Position numbers and translations under genes: made by a program. Under the pieces are notes generated by a model, which was not told the origin of the DNA, made no database searches, and saw only the letters and a list, made by a program, of their open reading frames with translations. Of a stretch of 49,363 bases of DNA, positions 40,645 through 49,363 are shown piece after piece. Source of the stretch: an uncultured Microbacterium sp. (GTDB lineage Bacteria > Actinomycetota > Actinomycetes > Actinomycetales > Microbacteriaceae); the NCBI GenBank assembly GCA_947503655.1, contig CANNEP010000014.1, forward strand, positions 1 to 49,363, read 5' to 3'. Position 1 is the first letter of the stretch, and every line of letters starts with the position of its first letter.

Positions 40645-40718
40645 GGGGCTGTAGCTTAGTGGTAAAGCCTCTGTCTTCCAAACAGATGATGCGAGTTCGA
40701 TTCTCGTCAGCCCCTCCA
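40645..40718 (+). tRNA. tRNA-Gly (TCC anticodon)
   Basis: Plus-strand cloverleaf of 74 nt with encoded CCA. Acceptor GGGGCTG/CAGCCCC, D arm GTAGCTTAGTGGTAAAGC, anticodon stem TCTGT/ACAGA with loop CTTCCAA (anticodon TCC, Gly), T arm GCGAGTTCGATTCTCGT. It is followed 3 bp later by a strong terminator. The 200 bp between it and tRNA-Pro hold the two tRNA promoters and nothing else I can see. Confidence 0.95.
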
Positions 40719-40720
40719 AC

Positions 40721-40755
40721 AAAACCCTCGGCAAACCGGGGGTTTTCTTTTTTCC
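40721..40755 (+). terminator. Intrinsic terminator of tRNA-Gly
   Basis: AAAACCCTCGG pairs with CCGGGGGTTTT around CAAA (one T-G pair), followed by CTTTTTT. The classic stem plus T tract is the clearest terminator in the window. Confidence 0.92.
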
Positions 40756-40822
40756 CAGCCCCTGGTTCCGCTGTTGGCGAAGTCGGAACGACGAATGCGG
40801 CGACGGAACCAGTGCGCGGCTA

Positions 40823-41398
40823 TCAGAGAGACTGCGGTGGGTCGGCAATATAGGTGCCGACGACCATCGACCACAGCCAACCGGCGGCGACATCCACATC
40901 GGGCAGCGGATCATGACGGAGCCACGCGGTGACCACACCCAGCGCGGTGCCACCGTAAGCCTCACCAACAACATCAGCCGGGACTGTGAACGCGCCCTCC
41001 GGAACGACGCGGCGCACCACATCAATGGCAATCGCGCCAATGTGGCCGCGCAGTTGCGAAGCGACGACACCGGAACCGTGATCGCCGAGCACGCGACGAT
41101 AGAGCGCGGCGTGATCACGAATGTGCTCAAGGTATGTCAGCAGTGCGGGCGGCATCGGATCGCTCGGGTCAGCCGGCCCCATTTCTCGCAGCGCCCCCGC
41201 AGCCACGTCGGCCGCGGCTTCGAGCGCGTCGGCGAGCAACGCACCCTTGTCAGAAAAGTGCTGATAGAACGTTGATCGGTTGACTCCGGCGCGGGCTGTG
41301 ATGTCGGCGATCGTGATGTCATCAAGCGACCGCTCCCCCGCCAGCGCAATCATCGCCTCGTGCAAAACGGCGCGGCTGCGGGCGATACGGGGATCCAT
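40823..41398 (-). CDS. TetR-family transcriptional regulator
   Basis: A 191-aa repressor. The TetR DNA-binding domain spans residues 1-50: RAVLHEAMIALAGERSLDDITIADITARAGVNRSTFYQHFSDKGAL. The C-terminal ligand-binding domain ends MVVGTYIADPPQSL. Start at 41398 is the last good ATG before the domain; the open frame upstream to 41548 crosses the promoter region. It is divergent from an MMPL-type transporter with 148 bp between starts, the usual layout for a local repressor of an exporter. Ligand unknown. Confidence 0.92.
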   Translation of the reverse strand: MDPRIARSRAVLHEAMIALAGERSLDDITIADITARAGVNRSTFYQHFSDKGALLADALEAAADVAAGALREMGPADPSDPMPPALLTYLEHIRDHAALYRRVLGDHGSGVVASQLRGHIGAIAIDVVRRVVPEGAFTVPADVVGEAYGGTALGVVTAWLRHDPLPDVDVAAGWLWSMVVGTYIADPPQSL

Positions 41399-41546
41399 GC
41401 CCCCGATCTTCGCAGATACACCCCGCGAAACCGGGAGTTTGCTCCATTGTTTCGTCCTGACGCAACTTTTCCAACACTTGTCGGATAGCGTGGATTTGGG
41501 TTCGATGAAGCACCCCGCGTTGTCCACTCTTCTCGAAGGATCACTC

Positions 41547-44108
41547 ATGGCGGAATTGCTCTACCGACTCGGCCGATTTAGCGCGCGTCGCGCGTGGGCT
41601 GTCATCGTCGGTTGGCTTGTTATTCTCGGCCTCGCTGGCGGCGCTTTCCTGGCGTTTGGCGGCGCTCTGGCGACGAGCTTCTCGATTCCTAATACTGAGA
41701 CGGAGCGCGTCAGCGATCAGCTCGCCGATACCTTCCCCGAACTCACCGGGGCTTCGGCAACCGTCGTCTTCTCGACCGATGACGACACGACGTTCACCGA
41801 CACGCAGAAGGCCGATATTGCGGCCCTTCTCGACGATGTCTCCGGCATCGCCGGCGTCGCTGGTGCGACCAACCCATTCGCCGTTGAGCAGATGCGCACC
41901 GAGCAGGCGACCGCGCTGACCGACGGTCAGGCGCAGATCGATGCAGGCAAGGCACAACTCGATGCTTCCCGCGCTCAGCTCGAGGCTGGTCAGACGCAGC
42001 TTGATGCTGGTCGTGCTCAGCTCGAGGCCGCGGTTGCCGCCGCGAAGGCAGACGGCACGTACGAAATGGCGAAGCCCGTATTTGACGGCCAGCTCGCCGG
42101 TCTCGATACGGAGCAGGCAAAGATCGACGCCGGTTTGGCACAGATTGAAACCGGAACCACGGAGCTGGCGACCCAGCAGGCAAACGTCACGAACGGACAG
42201 ACGCTCGTTGACCTGAGCACCAACCTGTCGATGGTTTCGGAGTCAGGCACAACGGCTATCGGTGCCGTGCAGTTTGATGAGATGGTCTACACGCTCCCGG
42301 ACGACACCAAGGCCGAGGTTCGTGATGCCCTCGATTCCGCTGGCATCGCGGGCGTCAACATTGACTACTCCGCCACCATCACGATGAGCGTCGATGGCCT
42401 CATCGGTGTCGGTGAGATTGTGGGTATCCTTCTCGCCGCCATCGTGCTGATAATCATGATGCGCGCGTTCTTGCCCGCCGTTACGCCCCTGCTCAGCTCG
42501 ATCGTCGGCGTGGGCGTGGGTGTCGCCGGTTCACTTTCCCTTTCGGGCGTTGTCGATATGGCGTCGATCACGCCTGCTCTCGGCGTCATGCTGGGTCTCG
42601 CGGTCGGTATCGACTACTCCCTGTTCATTCTGAACCGCCACCGCCAGCAGCTTCTGCAGGGCATCGAGCTTGAAGAGTCCATCGGTCTCGCCAACGGAAC
42701 CGCCGGCAACGCCGTGGTCTTCGCTGGCAGCACGGTCATCGTGGCCCTGGTTGCGCTGCTCGTCACGGGCATTCCGTTCCTCGGTGTCATGGGTATCGTG
42801 GCCGCTGTCTGTGTGGCCATCGCCGTGTTTGTCTCCATCACCTTTACGCCGGCGTTGCTCGGTCTCATGAAGCTCCGCGCACTGCCGAAGCGCAAGCGCG
42901 CACTGATTGGCGAGGCGCAAGCCGCTCCGCGCCCGCTCAAGGCGATGCGCGTCGGACGCTCGCTCGTAGCCGCAGCGGTCGCGATTGCGGCGCTCCTGGT
43001 TATCGCGATTCCGGCGTTGTCGATGCGTCTCGGCCTTCCCGATGGCTCATCTGAGCCGGTTAACACCACACAGTATCAGGCCTACACGACGGTGACCGAA
43101 GAGTTTGGTGCTGGTCAGAACGGCACGCTCCTTGTCGTCGCCACGTTCGATGACGCTGTCGCCGAAGCAGATCAGTTGGCGACGCAGGCCGCTGTCGGCA
43201 CCCAGCTCGGCGCGCAGCACGACGTGTCGGCCGTAGCACCCGTGGGGGTCTCCGCCGATGGCACCGTCTTTGCATTCCAGGTGATCCCAACCGATGGCCC
43301 CACGAGTGAGACGACCGAAACCCTCGTTCACACGCTCCGCGGTCTCGATCTGACCGAAGACGCGACGCTCGGCGTGGCTGGCCAGGCGACCGGCAACATC
43401 GATGTCTCTGAGAAGCTGCAAGATGCCCTGCCGGTTTACCTGCTCGTCGTTCTCGGCCTGTCGCTCATCATCATGGTCCTCGTGTTCCGCAGCATCCTGG
43501 TTCCGGTCATCGCCACCGCCGGCTACGTGCTGTCGCTCTTCGCGTCGCTGGGTGCGGTCACCGCGATCTACCAGTGGGGCTGGCTGTCGGAGATCTTCGA
43601 CGTGCACGCTCCGGGGCCGGTACTGAGCTTCGCACCGATCATCCTGATGGGTGTGCTCTTCGGCCTGGCGATGGACTACCAGCTGTTCCTCGTCTCGGGT
43701 ATGCGTGAGGCCTACGTGCACGGCGTTCCGGCGCGCGAAGCCGTCGTTGCGGGCCTCCGCGGCGGCCGCCCGGTTGTGACGGCCGCAGCAATCATCATGA
43801 TCGCCGTGTTTGGCGGCTTCGTATTCAGCCACCTCACGATGATTCGCCCGCTCGGCTTCGGTCTCGCGATCGGCGTGCTGTTCGACGCGTTCGTCGTGCG
43901 CATGGTGCTCGTGCCCGCCGTCATGACGGTGCTCGGCAAGTCGGCGTGGTGGTTGCCGCGCTGGCTCGACCGCATCATGCCTGACGTTGATGTTGAGGGC
44001 GCTTCGCTTGAGCGCAAGCACCCGGTGGCACACAACAACACGGATCACGACGCTGACGATAGTGACGACGCGACCGAGCGCGATCGGGAGCCGGTACCGA
44101 CCGCCTAG
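41547..44108 (+). CDS. MMPL/RND-family transporter
   Basis: An 853-aa membrane protein of the MMPL family (YdfJ-like), exporting lipids or drugs. There are two halves, each with a single N-terminal helix or equivalent, a large extracytoplasmic domain and five further helices. GIDYSLFILNRHR (first half) and AMDYQLFLVSGMRE (second half) are the family GxDY motifs carrying proton-relay aspartates. In the first extracytoplasmic loop (residues ~130-190) heptad-like repeats (AQLDASR, AQLEAGQ, TQLDAGR) form a coiled coil. Start at 41547 follows GAAGGA. Likely repressed by the divergent TetR protein. The tail is His/Asp-rich and cytoplasmic. Confidence 0.92.
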   Translation: MAELLYRLGRFSARRAWAVIVGWLVILGLAGGAFLAFGGALATSFSIPNTETERVSDQLADTFPELTGASATVVFSTDDDTTFTDTQKADIAALLDDVSGIAGVAGATNPFAVEQMRTEQATALTDGQAQIDAGKAQLDASRAQLEAGQTQLDAGRAQLEAAVAAAKADGTYEMAKPVFDGQLAGLDTEQAKIDAGLAQIETGTTELATQQANVTNGQTLVDLSTNLSMVSESGTTAIGAVQFDEMVYTLPDDTKAEVRDALDSAGIAGVNIDYSATITMSVDGLIGVGEIVGILLAAIVLIIMMRAFLPAVTPLLSSIVGVGVGVAGSLSLSGVVDMASITPALGVMLGLAVGIDYSLFILNRHRQQLLQGIELEESIGLANGTAGNAVVFAGSTVIVALVALLVTGIPFLGVMGIVAAVCVAIAVFVSITFTPALLGLMKLRALPKRKRALIGEAQAAPRPLKAMRVGRSLVAAAVAIAALLVIAIPALSMRLGLPDGSSEPVNTTQYQAYTTVTEEFGAGQNGTLLVVATFDDAVAEADQLATQAAVGTQLGAQHDVSAVAPVGVSADGTVFAFQVIPTDGPTSETTETLVHTLRGLDLTEDATLGVAGQATGNIDVSEKLQDALPVYLLVVLGLSLIIMVLVFRSILVPVIATAGYVLSLFASLGAVTAIYQWGWLSEIFDVHAPGPVLSFAPIILMGVLFGLAMDYQLFLVSGMREAYVHGVPAREAVVAGLRGGRPVVTAAAIIMIAVFGGFVFSHLTMIRPLGFGLAIGVLFDAFVVRMVLVPAVMTVLGKSAWWLPRWLDRIMPDVDVEGASLERKHPVAHNNTDHDADDSDDATERDREPVPTA

Positions 44109-44153
44109 GTTCTCACGCGTCTTCGGGGCGAAGGTCGCCGGAAGCAGAGTCGG

Positions 44154-45143
44154 CTAAATAAGGTCGAGCGCCGTTACCGCGTCGTACTCCTCCTGCAACT
44201 CGGAAACCGACGCGTCGATACGCTGACGTGCGAATGGGCTGATCTCCAGGTCAGGAACAATCGTCCATTCGCCGTCAGCGGTCGTGACCGGAAACGACGA
44301 GACGAGCCCCTCACGCACGCCGTACGAGCCATCCGAGGGCACAGCCATCGACACCCAGTCATCGATTGCGGAACCATGAATCAGGTCGCGTGCCGCATCA
44401 ACGGTTGCCGAGGCGGCTGAGGCCGCAGACGACGACCCCCGCGCCTGAATGATCGCGGCGCCACGTTGCGCGACAGTGGGAATGAACTCATTCTCAATCC
44501 ACGCGTCGTCGCCGATGACGTCGACGGCCATTTCATCGCCGATATGAGCGTGAGCGAGATCGGGAAACTGTGATGCGGAGTGGTTGCCCCAAACCGTGAC
44601 GCGGGAGATGTCACGCACGGCAGCCCCCGTCTTCGCGGCCACCTGCGAAATCGCGCGGTTGTGGTCGAGCCGCGTCAACGCCGAGAAGCGGCTGGCCGGA
44701 ATATCGGGCGCGTTGCGCTGCGCGATGAGGGCGTTCGTGTTCGCGGGGTTGCCAGTGACAATGACGTTCACGTCGTCAGCAGCAACCTCGTTGAGCGCGC
44801 GCCCCTGCGCCGTAAAGATCGCTCCGTTCGCCTGGAGCAGGTCAGCGCGTTCCATTCCTGGTCCGCGGGGCCTCGCCCCGACCAAGAGTGCGAGGTTGAC
44901 GCCATCAAAGACCTGGTGCGGGTCGGACCCGATGTCGATGCCAGCGAGCAGCGGGAAGGCGCCGTCCTGGAGTTCCATCACCACACCTTCGAGTGCGGGC
45001 AATGCTGGCTCAATCTCCAGCAGTCGAAGCCGGAATTGACGGTGCCGGAAGATACCGCCAGCGGCAATGCGAAACAACAGACTGTAGCCAATCTGGCCGG
45101 CGGCACCGGTGACGGCGATGGTGGGAATCTCCGTTGTGGTCAT
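44154..45143 (-). CDS. mdh: Malate dehydrogenase
   Basis: A 329-aa NAD-dependent enzyme interconverting malate and oxaloacetate in the TCA cycle. NAD-binding [18 protein letters not shown] is at residues 10-27; [10 protein letters not shown] and the catalytic histidine region [11 protein letters not shown] are present, with [10 protein letters not shown] before it. The sequence fits the dimeric cytosolic-type MDH of actinobacteria. The loop motif reads [14 protein letters not shown] (substrate-binding arginines). The start at 45143 is chosen over an open extension to 45218 that reads into intergenic DNA. It is alone, convergent with the MMPL gene. Confidence 0.96.
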   Translation of the reverse strand: MTTTEIPTIAVTGAAGQIGYSLLFRIAAGGIFRHRQFRLRLLEIEPALPALEGVVMELQDGAFPLLAGIDIGSDPHQVFDGVNLALLVGARPRGPGMERADLLQANGAIFTAQGRALNEVAADDVNVIVTGNPANTNALIAQRNAPDIPASRFSALTRLDHNRAISQVAAKTGAAVRDISRVTVWGNHSASQFPDLAHAHIGDEMAVDVIGDDAWIENEFIPTVAQRGAAIIQARGSSSAASAASATVDAARDLIHGSAIDDWVSMAVPSDGSYGVREGLVSSFPVTTADGEWTIVPDLEISPFARQRIDASVSELQEEYDAVTALDLI

Positions 45144-45169
45144 GCCGCTACGGTAGCCCAGCTCCCCCA

Positions 45170-45421
45170 TCAACGGGGCTGAATTCCGACACGCACGTGT
45201 GTTCCTTCGGCTGCGCACGCGATCGCTTGATCGATCTGATCGAGCGTGAACGTTTCACCGACAAGTGAAGCGAACGGATAACGGCTGTGGCGGTCACGCA
45301 GAAATCGCACCGCATCACCGAGATCGCGAGGCGCATAATTGTGAACCCCTCGAAGAGTGATGCATCGTCTGATCAGATCTTCCGGGTCTATGGCGATCGG
45401 CTCGGTCGCAAACACGTCACC
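45170..45421 (-). pseudogene. 3' remnant of a zinc-type alcohol dehydrogenase
   Basis: The last 83 codons of a medium-chain dehydrogenase are readable: [55 protein letters not shown] and a VRVGI ending. This tail matches the alcohol dehydrogenases linked to phosphonate catabolism better than general ADHs (a family-level impression). The catalytic and NAD-binding domains are gone; the frame continues upstream to 45808 but the added residues do not look like an ADH and run antisense to the GntR remnant. No start codon of its own. Confidence 0.65.
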
Positions 45422-45592
45422 GACGTGAGTGCGTAACAAGAAGTCGACGCCCTGCCCCGCGAGGTACGCGCGGATCGCGGCCCCCGCCGCGCGCGGGTCG
45501 GTTTGCAGGTCAGTCCGGATCCAGCCGCCACCGGCAGCGATCCCCCGCCGGACCGGCATCAACCGCTCGGTTTCCGCGGGCGTCAATACGTC

Positions 45593-46030
45593 AATCCCGC
45601 CCGACTCAGCGCGTTGCTGGGCATCGCCGAGGGCGACGCCGTCGTCGACGTGTTGCGCCTGCGCAGTCTGGATGGCCGGCCGACCATGTTCGAGCGGCTG
45701 AGCTTTACCGCGCCTGTTGGCCGCGTACTGTTCGACGTAGACCTCGACACTGTGTCCATTACGGAGTACTTGGAGTCGCGTGGTTTTGCGGGCGCAACCG
45801 TTGAGCACGAAATCGACGCCGTTGCCGCCGATGAGACGGATGCAAAGCTCCTCGGGGTCCCCCGTGGCTTTCCTATATTGCGGCTTCGCCGCATTAGTCG
45901 CGATGCAAACGGACAGCGATACGAGGCCTCCGATGATCGCTATCTCAGTGACATCGTGCGGTTCACGGTGTCAGCGTCCGGGCGTTCTCAACGCGGCGAC
46001 GCGTACGTACGCCCACTCAGCGGTGCTTGA
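45593..46030 (+). pseudogene. 3' remnant of a GntR-family regulator (UTRA domain)
   Basis: Reads ARLSALLGIAEGDAVVDVLRLRSLDGRP, then MFERLSFTAPVGRVLFDVDLDT and FPILRLRRISRDANGQRYEAS, ending VRPLSGA. This is the UTRA effector-binding domain of HutC/PhnF-type GntR regulators. The winged-helix DNA-binding domain is absent, and the frame upstream (from 45503) is unrelated. It faces away from the ADH remnant across a junction of about 170 bp (45422-45592) that I cannot assign. Together they look like the two outer ends of a divergent regulator/enzyme locus fused by deletion. Confidence 0.7.
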
Positions 46031-46138
46031 GCGGTCGGATATAACCACCGGGAAACGATCTGCCGTGGCGTAATGAGATCGGCGCGCCTGACGGATACAC
46101 TTGCGCAACACATGACTCATTCACAGATGGGTGTTCTT

Positions 46139-46933
46139 ATGAATAACCGTATTTCCCGAATCGCGCTGCTGGGCCTCACAGCCACCGCTGCGCTTACCCT
46201 TTCCGCTTGTGGGGGCACTGGCGGTGACGCAAACGGTGGCGACGCTGCGGGCGGCATCAAGACGATCACCGAGGGCAAGCTCACCGTTTGCTCCGACATT
46301 CCCTACGAGCCGTTTGAAATGCTCGACGAGGCCACCGGTGACCCGGTTGGTTTCGACATTGACATCGCGCGCGCCGTTGCCGACGACATGGGCCTGGAGC
46401 TCGTCGTCATCGACTCGTCGTTCGAGGCCATCACGTCGGGCTTGTTCGGCACCGACTGCGACATCGCGGCGTCGTCGATCACGATCAACGACGAGCGCAA
46501 GCAGAACGTCGACTTCTCGGAGCCCTACTACAATGACGCACTCGTGCTGGTCGCGTCGAAGGCCTCCGGCATTAAGTCGCTCGAAGATGCCAAGGACAAG
46601 GTCGGCGTTCAGGCAGCGACCACGGGTGCTGCCTACGCGAAGGACAAGGGCCTCAACCCGACCGAGTACGAAGACTCGGGTCAGCAGATTCTCGCGCTGA
46701 CCGCCGGCAACACGGCGGCATCGCTGGGCAACCAGTCAGTTCTCAAGTACGCGATCAAGGGCAACGATGACTTCGTCGTCGTGGAAGACATCCCCACCGA
46801 CGAGAACCTCGGCATCATCGTGCCCAAGGGCAAGAACGCTGAGATCCTCGCGGAGGTCAACAAGACGATCAAGAAGCTGAAGGACAGCGGCGACCTCGCC
46901 AAGCTCGAAGCTAAGTGGTTCGAAGGTAAGTAA
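46139..46933 (+). CDS. Polar amino-acid ABC transporter substrate-binding lipoprotein
   Basis: A 264-aa family 3 extracellular solute-binding protein. The signal peptide (MNNRISRIALLGLTATAALTL) ends in the lipobox LSACGG, giving a lipidated Cys near 25. Family blocks: EGKLTVCSDIPYEPFEM, GFDIDIARAVADDMGL, SSFEAITSGLFGTDCDI and AASSITINDERKQNVDFSEPYY. Start at 46139 follows an upstream ATG at 46127 in the same frame that may be used instead. It heads a three-gene importer operon. Ligand (cystine, glutamine or another polar amino acid) cannot be fixed from sequence. Confidence 0.93.
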   Translation: MNNRISRIALLGLTATAALTLSACGGTGGDANGGDAAGGIKTITEGKLTVCSDIPYEPFEMLDEATGDPVGFDIDIARAVADDMGLELVVIDSSFEAITSGLFGTDCDIAASSITINDERKQNVDFSEPYYNDALVLVASKASGIKSLEDAKDKVGVQAATTGAAYAKDKGLNPTEYEDSGQQILALTAGNTAASLGNQSVLKYAIKGNDDFVVVEDIPTDENLGIIVPKGKNAEILAEVNKTIKKLKDSGDLAKLEAKWFEGK

Positions 46934-46941
46934 TTCGTACC

Positions 46942-46970
46942 GGGGCCGGCTCGCTTACGCGGGCCGGCCC
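46942..46970 (+). terminator. Intercistronic hairpin between binding-protein and permease genes
   Basis: GGGGCCGGCTCGC pairs with GCGGGCCGGCCC around TTAC within the 57-bp gap. In similar operons such hairpins stabilise the upstream message or attenuate read-through, so that the binding protein is made in excess of the membrane parts. Confidence 0.65.
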
Positions 46971-46990
46971 ACTCTGTGAAAGGTGCCCTC

Positions 46991-47809
46991 ATGGCATTGA
47001 CCGCCACTCAACGCAGGCAGCGGAGCCTCTGGATTCAGGGCGGCATCGGCATCGTCGTCATTGCTGTCCTCGCCTTCATCATCGACTGGCCTGCGGTCGT
47101 TGACTCGTTCTTGCGCTTTGAGGTCATCCCGAAGCTCTTCCCCACGATCCTCTTCCCCGGCCTCGTGAACACGTTGTTGTACACCGGCGCCTCGTTTGCG
47201 TTCGGACTGACGTTCGGCCTCATTCTTGCGCTCATGAAGATGGCAACGTTCAAGCCATACCAGTGGATCGCCACCGTCTACATCGAGTTCTTCCGTGGTA
47301 TTCCGGCACTGCTCGTGCTTATCGGCGCGGGCTTCCTCCTCCCGATCGCATTCCAGGGACTCAAGCTCCCCCTGTGGGCCACCGTGATGATCGCGCTCGG
47401 TGCCGTCTCCGCCGCTTACATGGCTGAAACGCTCCGTGCTGGCCTGCAAGCCGTGCCAAAGGGCCAAATTGAGGCGGCGCGTAGCCTCGGCATGTCGCAC
47501 ACCCGCGCCATGATCACGATCGTGATCCCGCAGGCGTTCCGTATCGTGCTGCCTCCCCTCACCAACGAGGTCATCCTTCTGACGAAAGACTCCTCGCTCG
47601 TCTACGTGCTCGGCATGCAGGCCATCAATTACGACATCACCAAGATCGGCCGTGATGGCATGATCACGTACGGCGGTGGCGCCACCGCCTTCGTCGTTGC
47701 CGGTCTTCTGTATCTGGTGATCACGGTTCCGCTCAGCATGCTGGCGCGCTGGTTTGAGCGCCGTAGCGAACAGAACTCTCAGCGCACGTCGCGAAAGGAA
47801 AAGCGATGA
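46991..47809 (+). CDS. Amino-acid ABC transporter permease (HisMQ type)
   Basis: A 272-aa permease. The [18 protein letters not shown] start, [17 protein letters not shown], and EAA loop [29 protein letters not shown] followed by [27 protein letters not shown] are diagnostic for the polar amino-acid family. Five or six helices. A single permease gene implies a homodimeric channel. Start at 46991 has AAAGGTG; the upstream in-frame codon at 46976 has none. It overlaps the ATPase gene by 4 bp. Confidence 0.95.
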   Translation: MALTATQRRQRSLWIQGGIGIVVIAVLAFIIDWPAVVDSFLRFEVIPKLFPTILFPGLVNTLLYTGASFAFGLTFGLILALMKMATFKPYQWIATVYIEFFRGIPALLVLIGAGFLLPIAFQGLKLPLWATVMIALGAVSAAYMAETLRAGLQAVPKGQIEAARSLGMSHTRAMITIVIPQAFRIVLPPLTNEVILLTKDSSLVYVLGMQAINYDITKIGRDGMITYGGGATAFVVAGLLYLVITVPLSMLARWFERRSEQNSQRTSRKEKR

Positions 47810-48618
47810 CCGCCACTGACATCGCCCCCGCCGGAGTACAGATTTTCGGCCTGCGTAAGGCTTACGGTTCCAACGAAGTACTGAAGGGCATTGACCTCAA
47901 CGTTGCGCAGGGCCAGGTGGTGTGCCTCATTGGGCCGTCGGGTTCTGGCAAGTCCACCCTGTTGCGCTGCATCAATCTGCTGGAGCAGCCGAATGGCGGA
48001 ACCATTCACGTCGCTGGTTTCGACGCGACGGATGAAGATGTCGACGTTGACGCCATGCGTGCCCAGGTGGGCATGGTGTTCCAGCAGTTCAACCTCTTCC
48101 CACACCTGACCGTTCTTCAGAACTGCACCGTGGCGCAGGAAAAGGTGCTCAAGCGCCCACGCGCCGAGGCAGAGAAGGTTGCACGCAAGCACCTCGCCGC
48201 CGTTGGCCTCGCGTCTCTCGAGTCGCGCTACCCGGTCGAGCTCTCGGGCGGCCAGCAGCAGCGTGTCGCCATTGCTCGCGCGCTGTCGATGGACCCGAAG
48301 CTCATGCTGTTCGACGAGCCGACGTCGGCTCTCGACCCCGAAACGGTCGGTGACGTGCTCGCCATTATGCGCGGCCTCGCCCGCGACGGTATGACGATGG
48401 TTGTCGTGACCCACGAAATGGCTTTCGCCCGCGAGGTCGCCGACCATGTCGTGTTCATGGATGGCGGTTACGTCGTTGAGCAGGGTCATCCCGACGACAT
48501 CATTGGCAATCCGCGTGAGCCGCGCACGCAAGACTTCTTGCGTCGCGTTCTTGACCCGACGCACGTCGAGGTTTCGCGGGACACCGCCAGCATGAAGGCC
48601 GTGAGCGACGACAAGTAG
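47806..48618 (+). CDS. Amino-acid ABC transporter ATP-binding protein (GlnQ type)
   Basis: A 270-aa ATPase. Walker [10 protein letters not shown] near residue 45, signature LSGGQQQR near 147, Walker [15 protein letters not shown] and H-loop VVTHE are all in place. The [19 protein letters not shown]-loop is typical of polar amino-acid importers. Overlaps the permease by 4 bp and ends the operon before a bidirectional hairpin. Confidence 0.96.
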   Translation: MTATDIAPAGVQIFGLRKAYGSNEVLKGIDLNVAQGQVVCLIGPSGSGKSTLLRCINLLEQPNGGTIHVAGFDATDEDVDVDAMRAQVGMVFQQFNLFPHLTVLQNCTVAQEKVLKRPRAEAEKVARKHLAAVGLASLESRYPVELSGGQQQRVAIARALSMDPKLMLFDEPTSALDPETVGDVLAIMRGLARDGMTMVVVTHEMAFAREVADHVVFMDGGYVVEQGHPDDIIGNPREPRTQDFLRRVLDPTHVEVSRDTASMKAVSDDK

Positions 48619-48633
48619 TCACAGCACACATGT

Positions 48634-48669
48634 GACGAAGCGGGCTCCCGGTGTGGGGCCCGCTTCGTC
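48634..48669. terminator. Bidirectional terminator after the amino-acid ABC operon
   Basis: GACGAAGCGGG (48634-48644) pairs with CCCGCTTCGTC (48659-48669) around a GC-rich loop, between convergent genes. Confidence 0.82.
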
Positions 48670-48688
48670 GTTACCGCCAAGTGAAGCG

Positions 48689-49228
48689 TCAGTCGCCTGC
48701 GACCGTCACCCCGTGGTTGGCGGAGTGGGTGAGATACACGGCGGCGTTCTTCAGAAGCTTGGCCTTCTCCTCGTCGGTGAGCTCACGGCGCACCTTGGCC
48801 GGCACACCAGCCACGAGCGAACCCGGCGGCACAATGGTTCCTTCGAGCACGACCGCTCCCCCGGCAACCAGGCTGCCCGCACCGATCACGGCGCCCGACA
48901 GAATCACCGAACCCATACCGATGAGCGAGCCATCTTCAACCGTGCATCCGTGCACGACTGCGTTGTGGCCGACCGAAACATCGGTGCCGATGACCACCGG
49001 GTGACCGGCATCAACATGCACCGAGACGTTGTCTTGCAGGTTGCTGCGCTCACCGACCGTGATCGACGCACTGTCGCCGCGAAGCACCGCGTTAAACCAC
49101 ACGCTGGCGTTGTCAGCGAGACGCACGTCGCCAATGAGTCGGGCACCAGCCGCAATGAATGCCGTGTCGGCAATCGCGGGCGTCATGCCGGAGACAGGCA
49201 GAACCGAAGCATCAGGTGAAATCGTCAT
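48689..49228 (-). CDS. Gamma-class carbonic anhydrase-like protein
   Basis: A 179-aa left-handed beta-helix protein of the gamma-carbonic anhydrase / hexapeptide acyltransferase family. Candidate zinc ligands are H71 (SVHVD), H88 (VGHNA) and H93 (VVHG), in the spacing of the family. Hexapeptide turns run from residue ~28 to ~140 (IGDVRL, IGTDVS, IGMGSV, VAGGAV, VPPGSLVAG). The catalytic state is not decidable from sequence; many members are of unknown activity. The start at 49228 (MTISPDASV) is preferred; the frame is open to 49303. Confidence 0.9.
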   Translation of the reverse strand: MTISPDASVLPVSGMTPAIADTAFIAAGARLIGDVRLADNASVWFNAVLRGDSASITVGERSNLQDNVSVHVDAGHPVVIGTDVSVGHNAVVHGCTVEDGSLIGMGSVILSGAVIGAGSLVAGGAVVLEGTIVPPGSLVAGVPAKVRRELTDEEKAKLLKNAAVYLTHSANHGVTVAGD

Positions 49229-49332
49229 GCTCCCGACTCTAGGGGTCGCAACGAATCTGCCCAAGCGCGCCTCTTGTTCATACCGCTCATCGTGCGTCAC
49301 CATTCACTCAACGCTATGAAAAGGAGCACCTC

Positions 49333-49363
49333 ATGGTTCCGGAAATCAATTACTGGGCCGTCA
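49333..49363 (+). CDS. DUF1761-like membrane protein, N-terminus only
   Basis: Ten codons (MVPEINYWAV) follow AAGGAG with a 7-nt gap and run off the right edge. The opening resembles the N-terminus of DUF1761 small membrane proteins (xxPEINYxAV). Only the start is visible, so the call is tentative. Confidence 0.45.
   Translation, partial: MVPEINYWAV

Noticed and set aside
45422..45592. A hidden gene between the ADH and GntR remnants
   Set aside because: Frames are open on both strands by composition, but none has a start site or a recognisable motif.

Overview
The window reads as chromosomal DNA of a high-GC actinobacterium, most likely a member of Microbacteriaceae. Supporting signs are the rplU-rpmA-obg-proB-proA operon, the ileS-folC-DUF4233-ndk run, the tig-clpP1-clpP2-clpX run, a type-2 isoleucyl-tRNA synthetase behind a translational T-box leader, and a glutamate 5-kinase without a PUA domain. 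The family assignment is an inference from gene content; no rRNA gene is present to confirm it.

Layout. (1) 1-3640: one end of a Tn5053/Tn402-like (Tn7-superfamily) transposon, with tniA, tniB and tniQ overlapping on the minus strand and paired repeats at the tniA-proximal end; cargo and the other end lie beyond base 1. Just outside the end is a broken ltrA-like gene (about 3670-3912), then a terminator and tRNA-Ala. (2) 4093-11070: two minus-strand housekeeping blocks, rplU-rpmA-obg-proB-proA (ribosome, GTPase, proline synthesis) and a small ORF-nadD-Glu/Ala/Pro-rich membrane protein-rsfS block. rplU has a structured leader. (3) 11180-20690: DUF4031, RNase E/G, a VKOR-family protein, ndk, DUF4233, folC, and ileS with an ATC-specifier T-box. 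(4) 20773-26747: a long inverted repeat, an SBP/DppB/DppC/DppDF oligopeptide ABC operon, and a NadX-type aspartate dehydrogenase. (5) 26802-30379: a beta-helix-like protein, valS and a small overlapping ORF. (6) 30380-32189: a decaying MFS exporter/ArsR-type regulator pair, one frameshifted and one lacking its N-terminus, abutting an intact M3 peptidase. (7) 34273-40443: GyrI-like protein, BenE-type transporter, clpX, clpP2, clpP1, trigger factor, tRNA-Pro. (8) 40645-45143: tRNA-Gly, a TetR regulator divergent from an MMPL/RND transporter, malate dehydrogenase. (9) 45170-46030: two gene stumps facing outward from a scar, the 3' end of a zinc-type alcohol dehydrogenase and the 3' half of a GntR/UTRA regulator, resembling a collapsed phosphonate-use locus. 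(10) 46139-49363: a polar amino-acid ABC transporter (binding protein, permease, ATPase), a gamma-carbonic anhydrase and the start of a DUF1761 gene.

The most unusual signal is compositional. The octamer CGGAACCA / TGGTTCCG occurs about 41 times by hand count, in both orientations, in all reading frames and in non-coding DNA, against roughly 2 expected from base composition. It is missing from the transposon. I found no CRISPR array, no cas gene and no recognisable phage-defence system. All coordinates and counts were read by eye.
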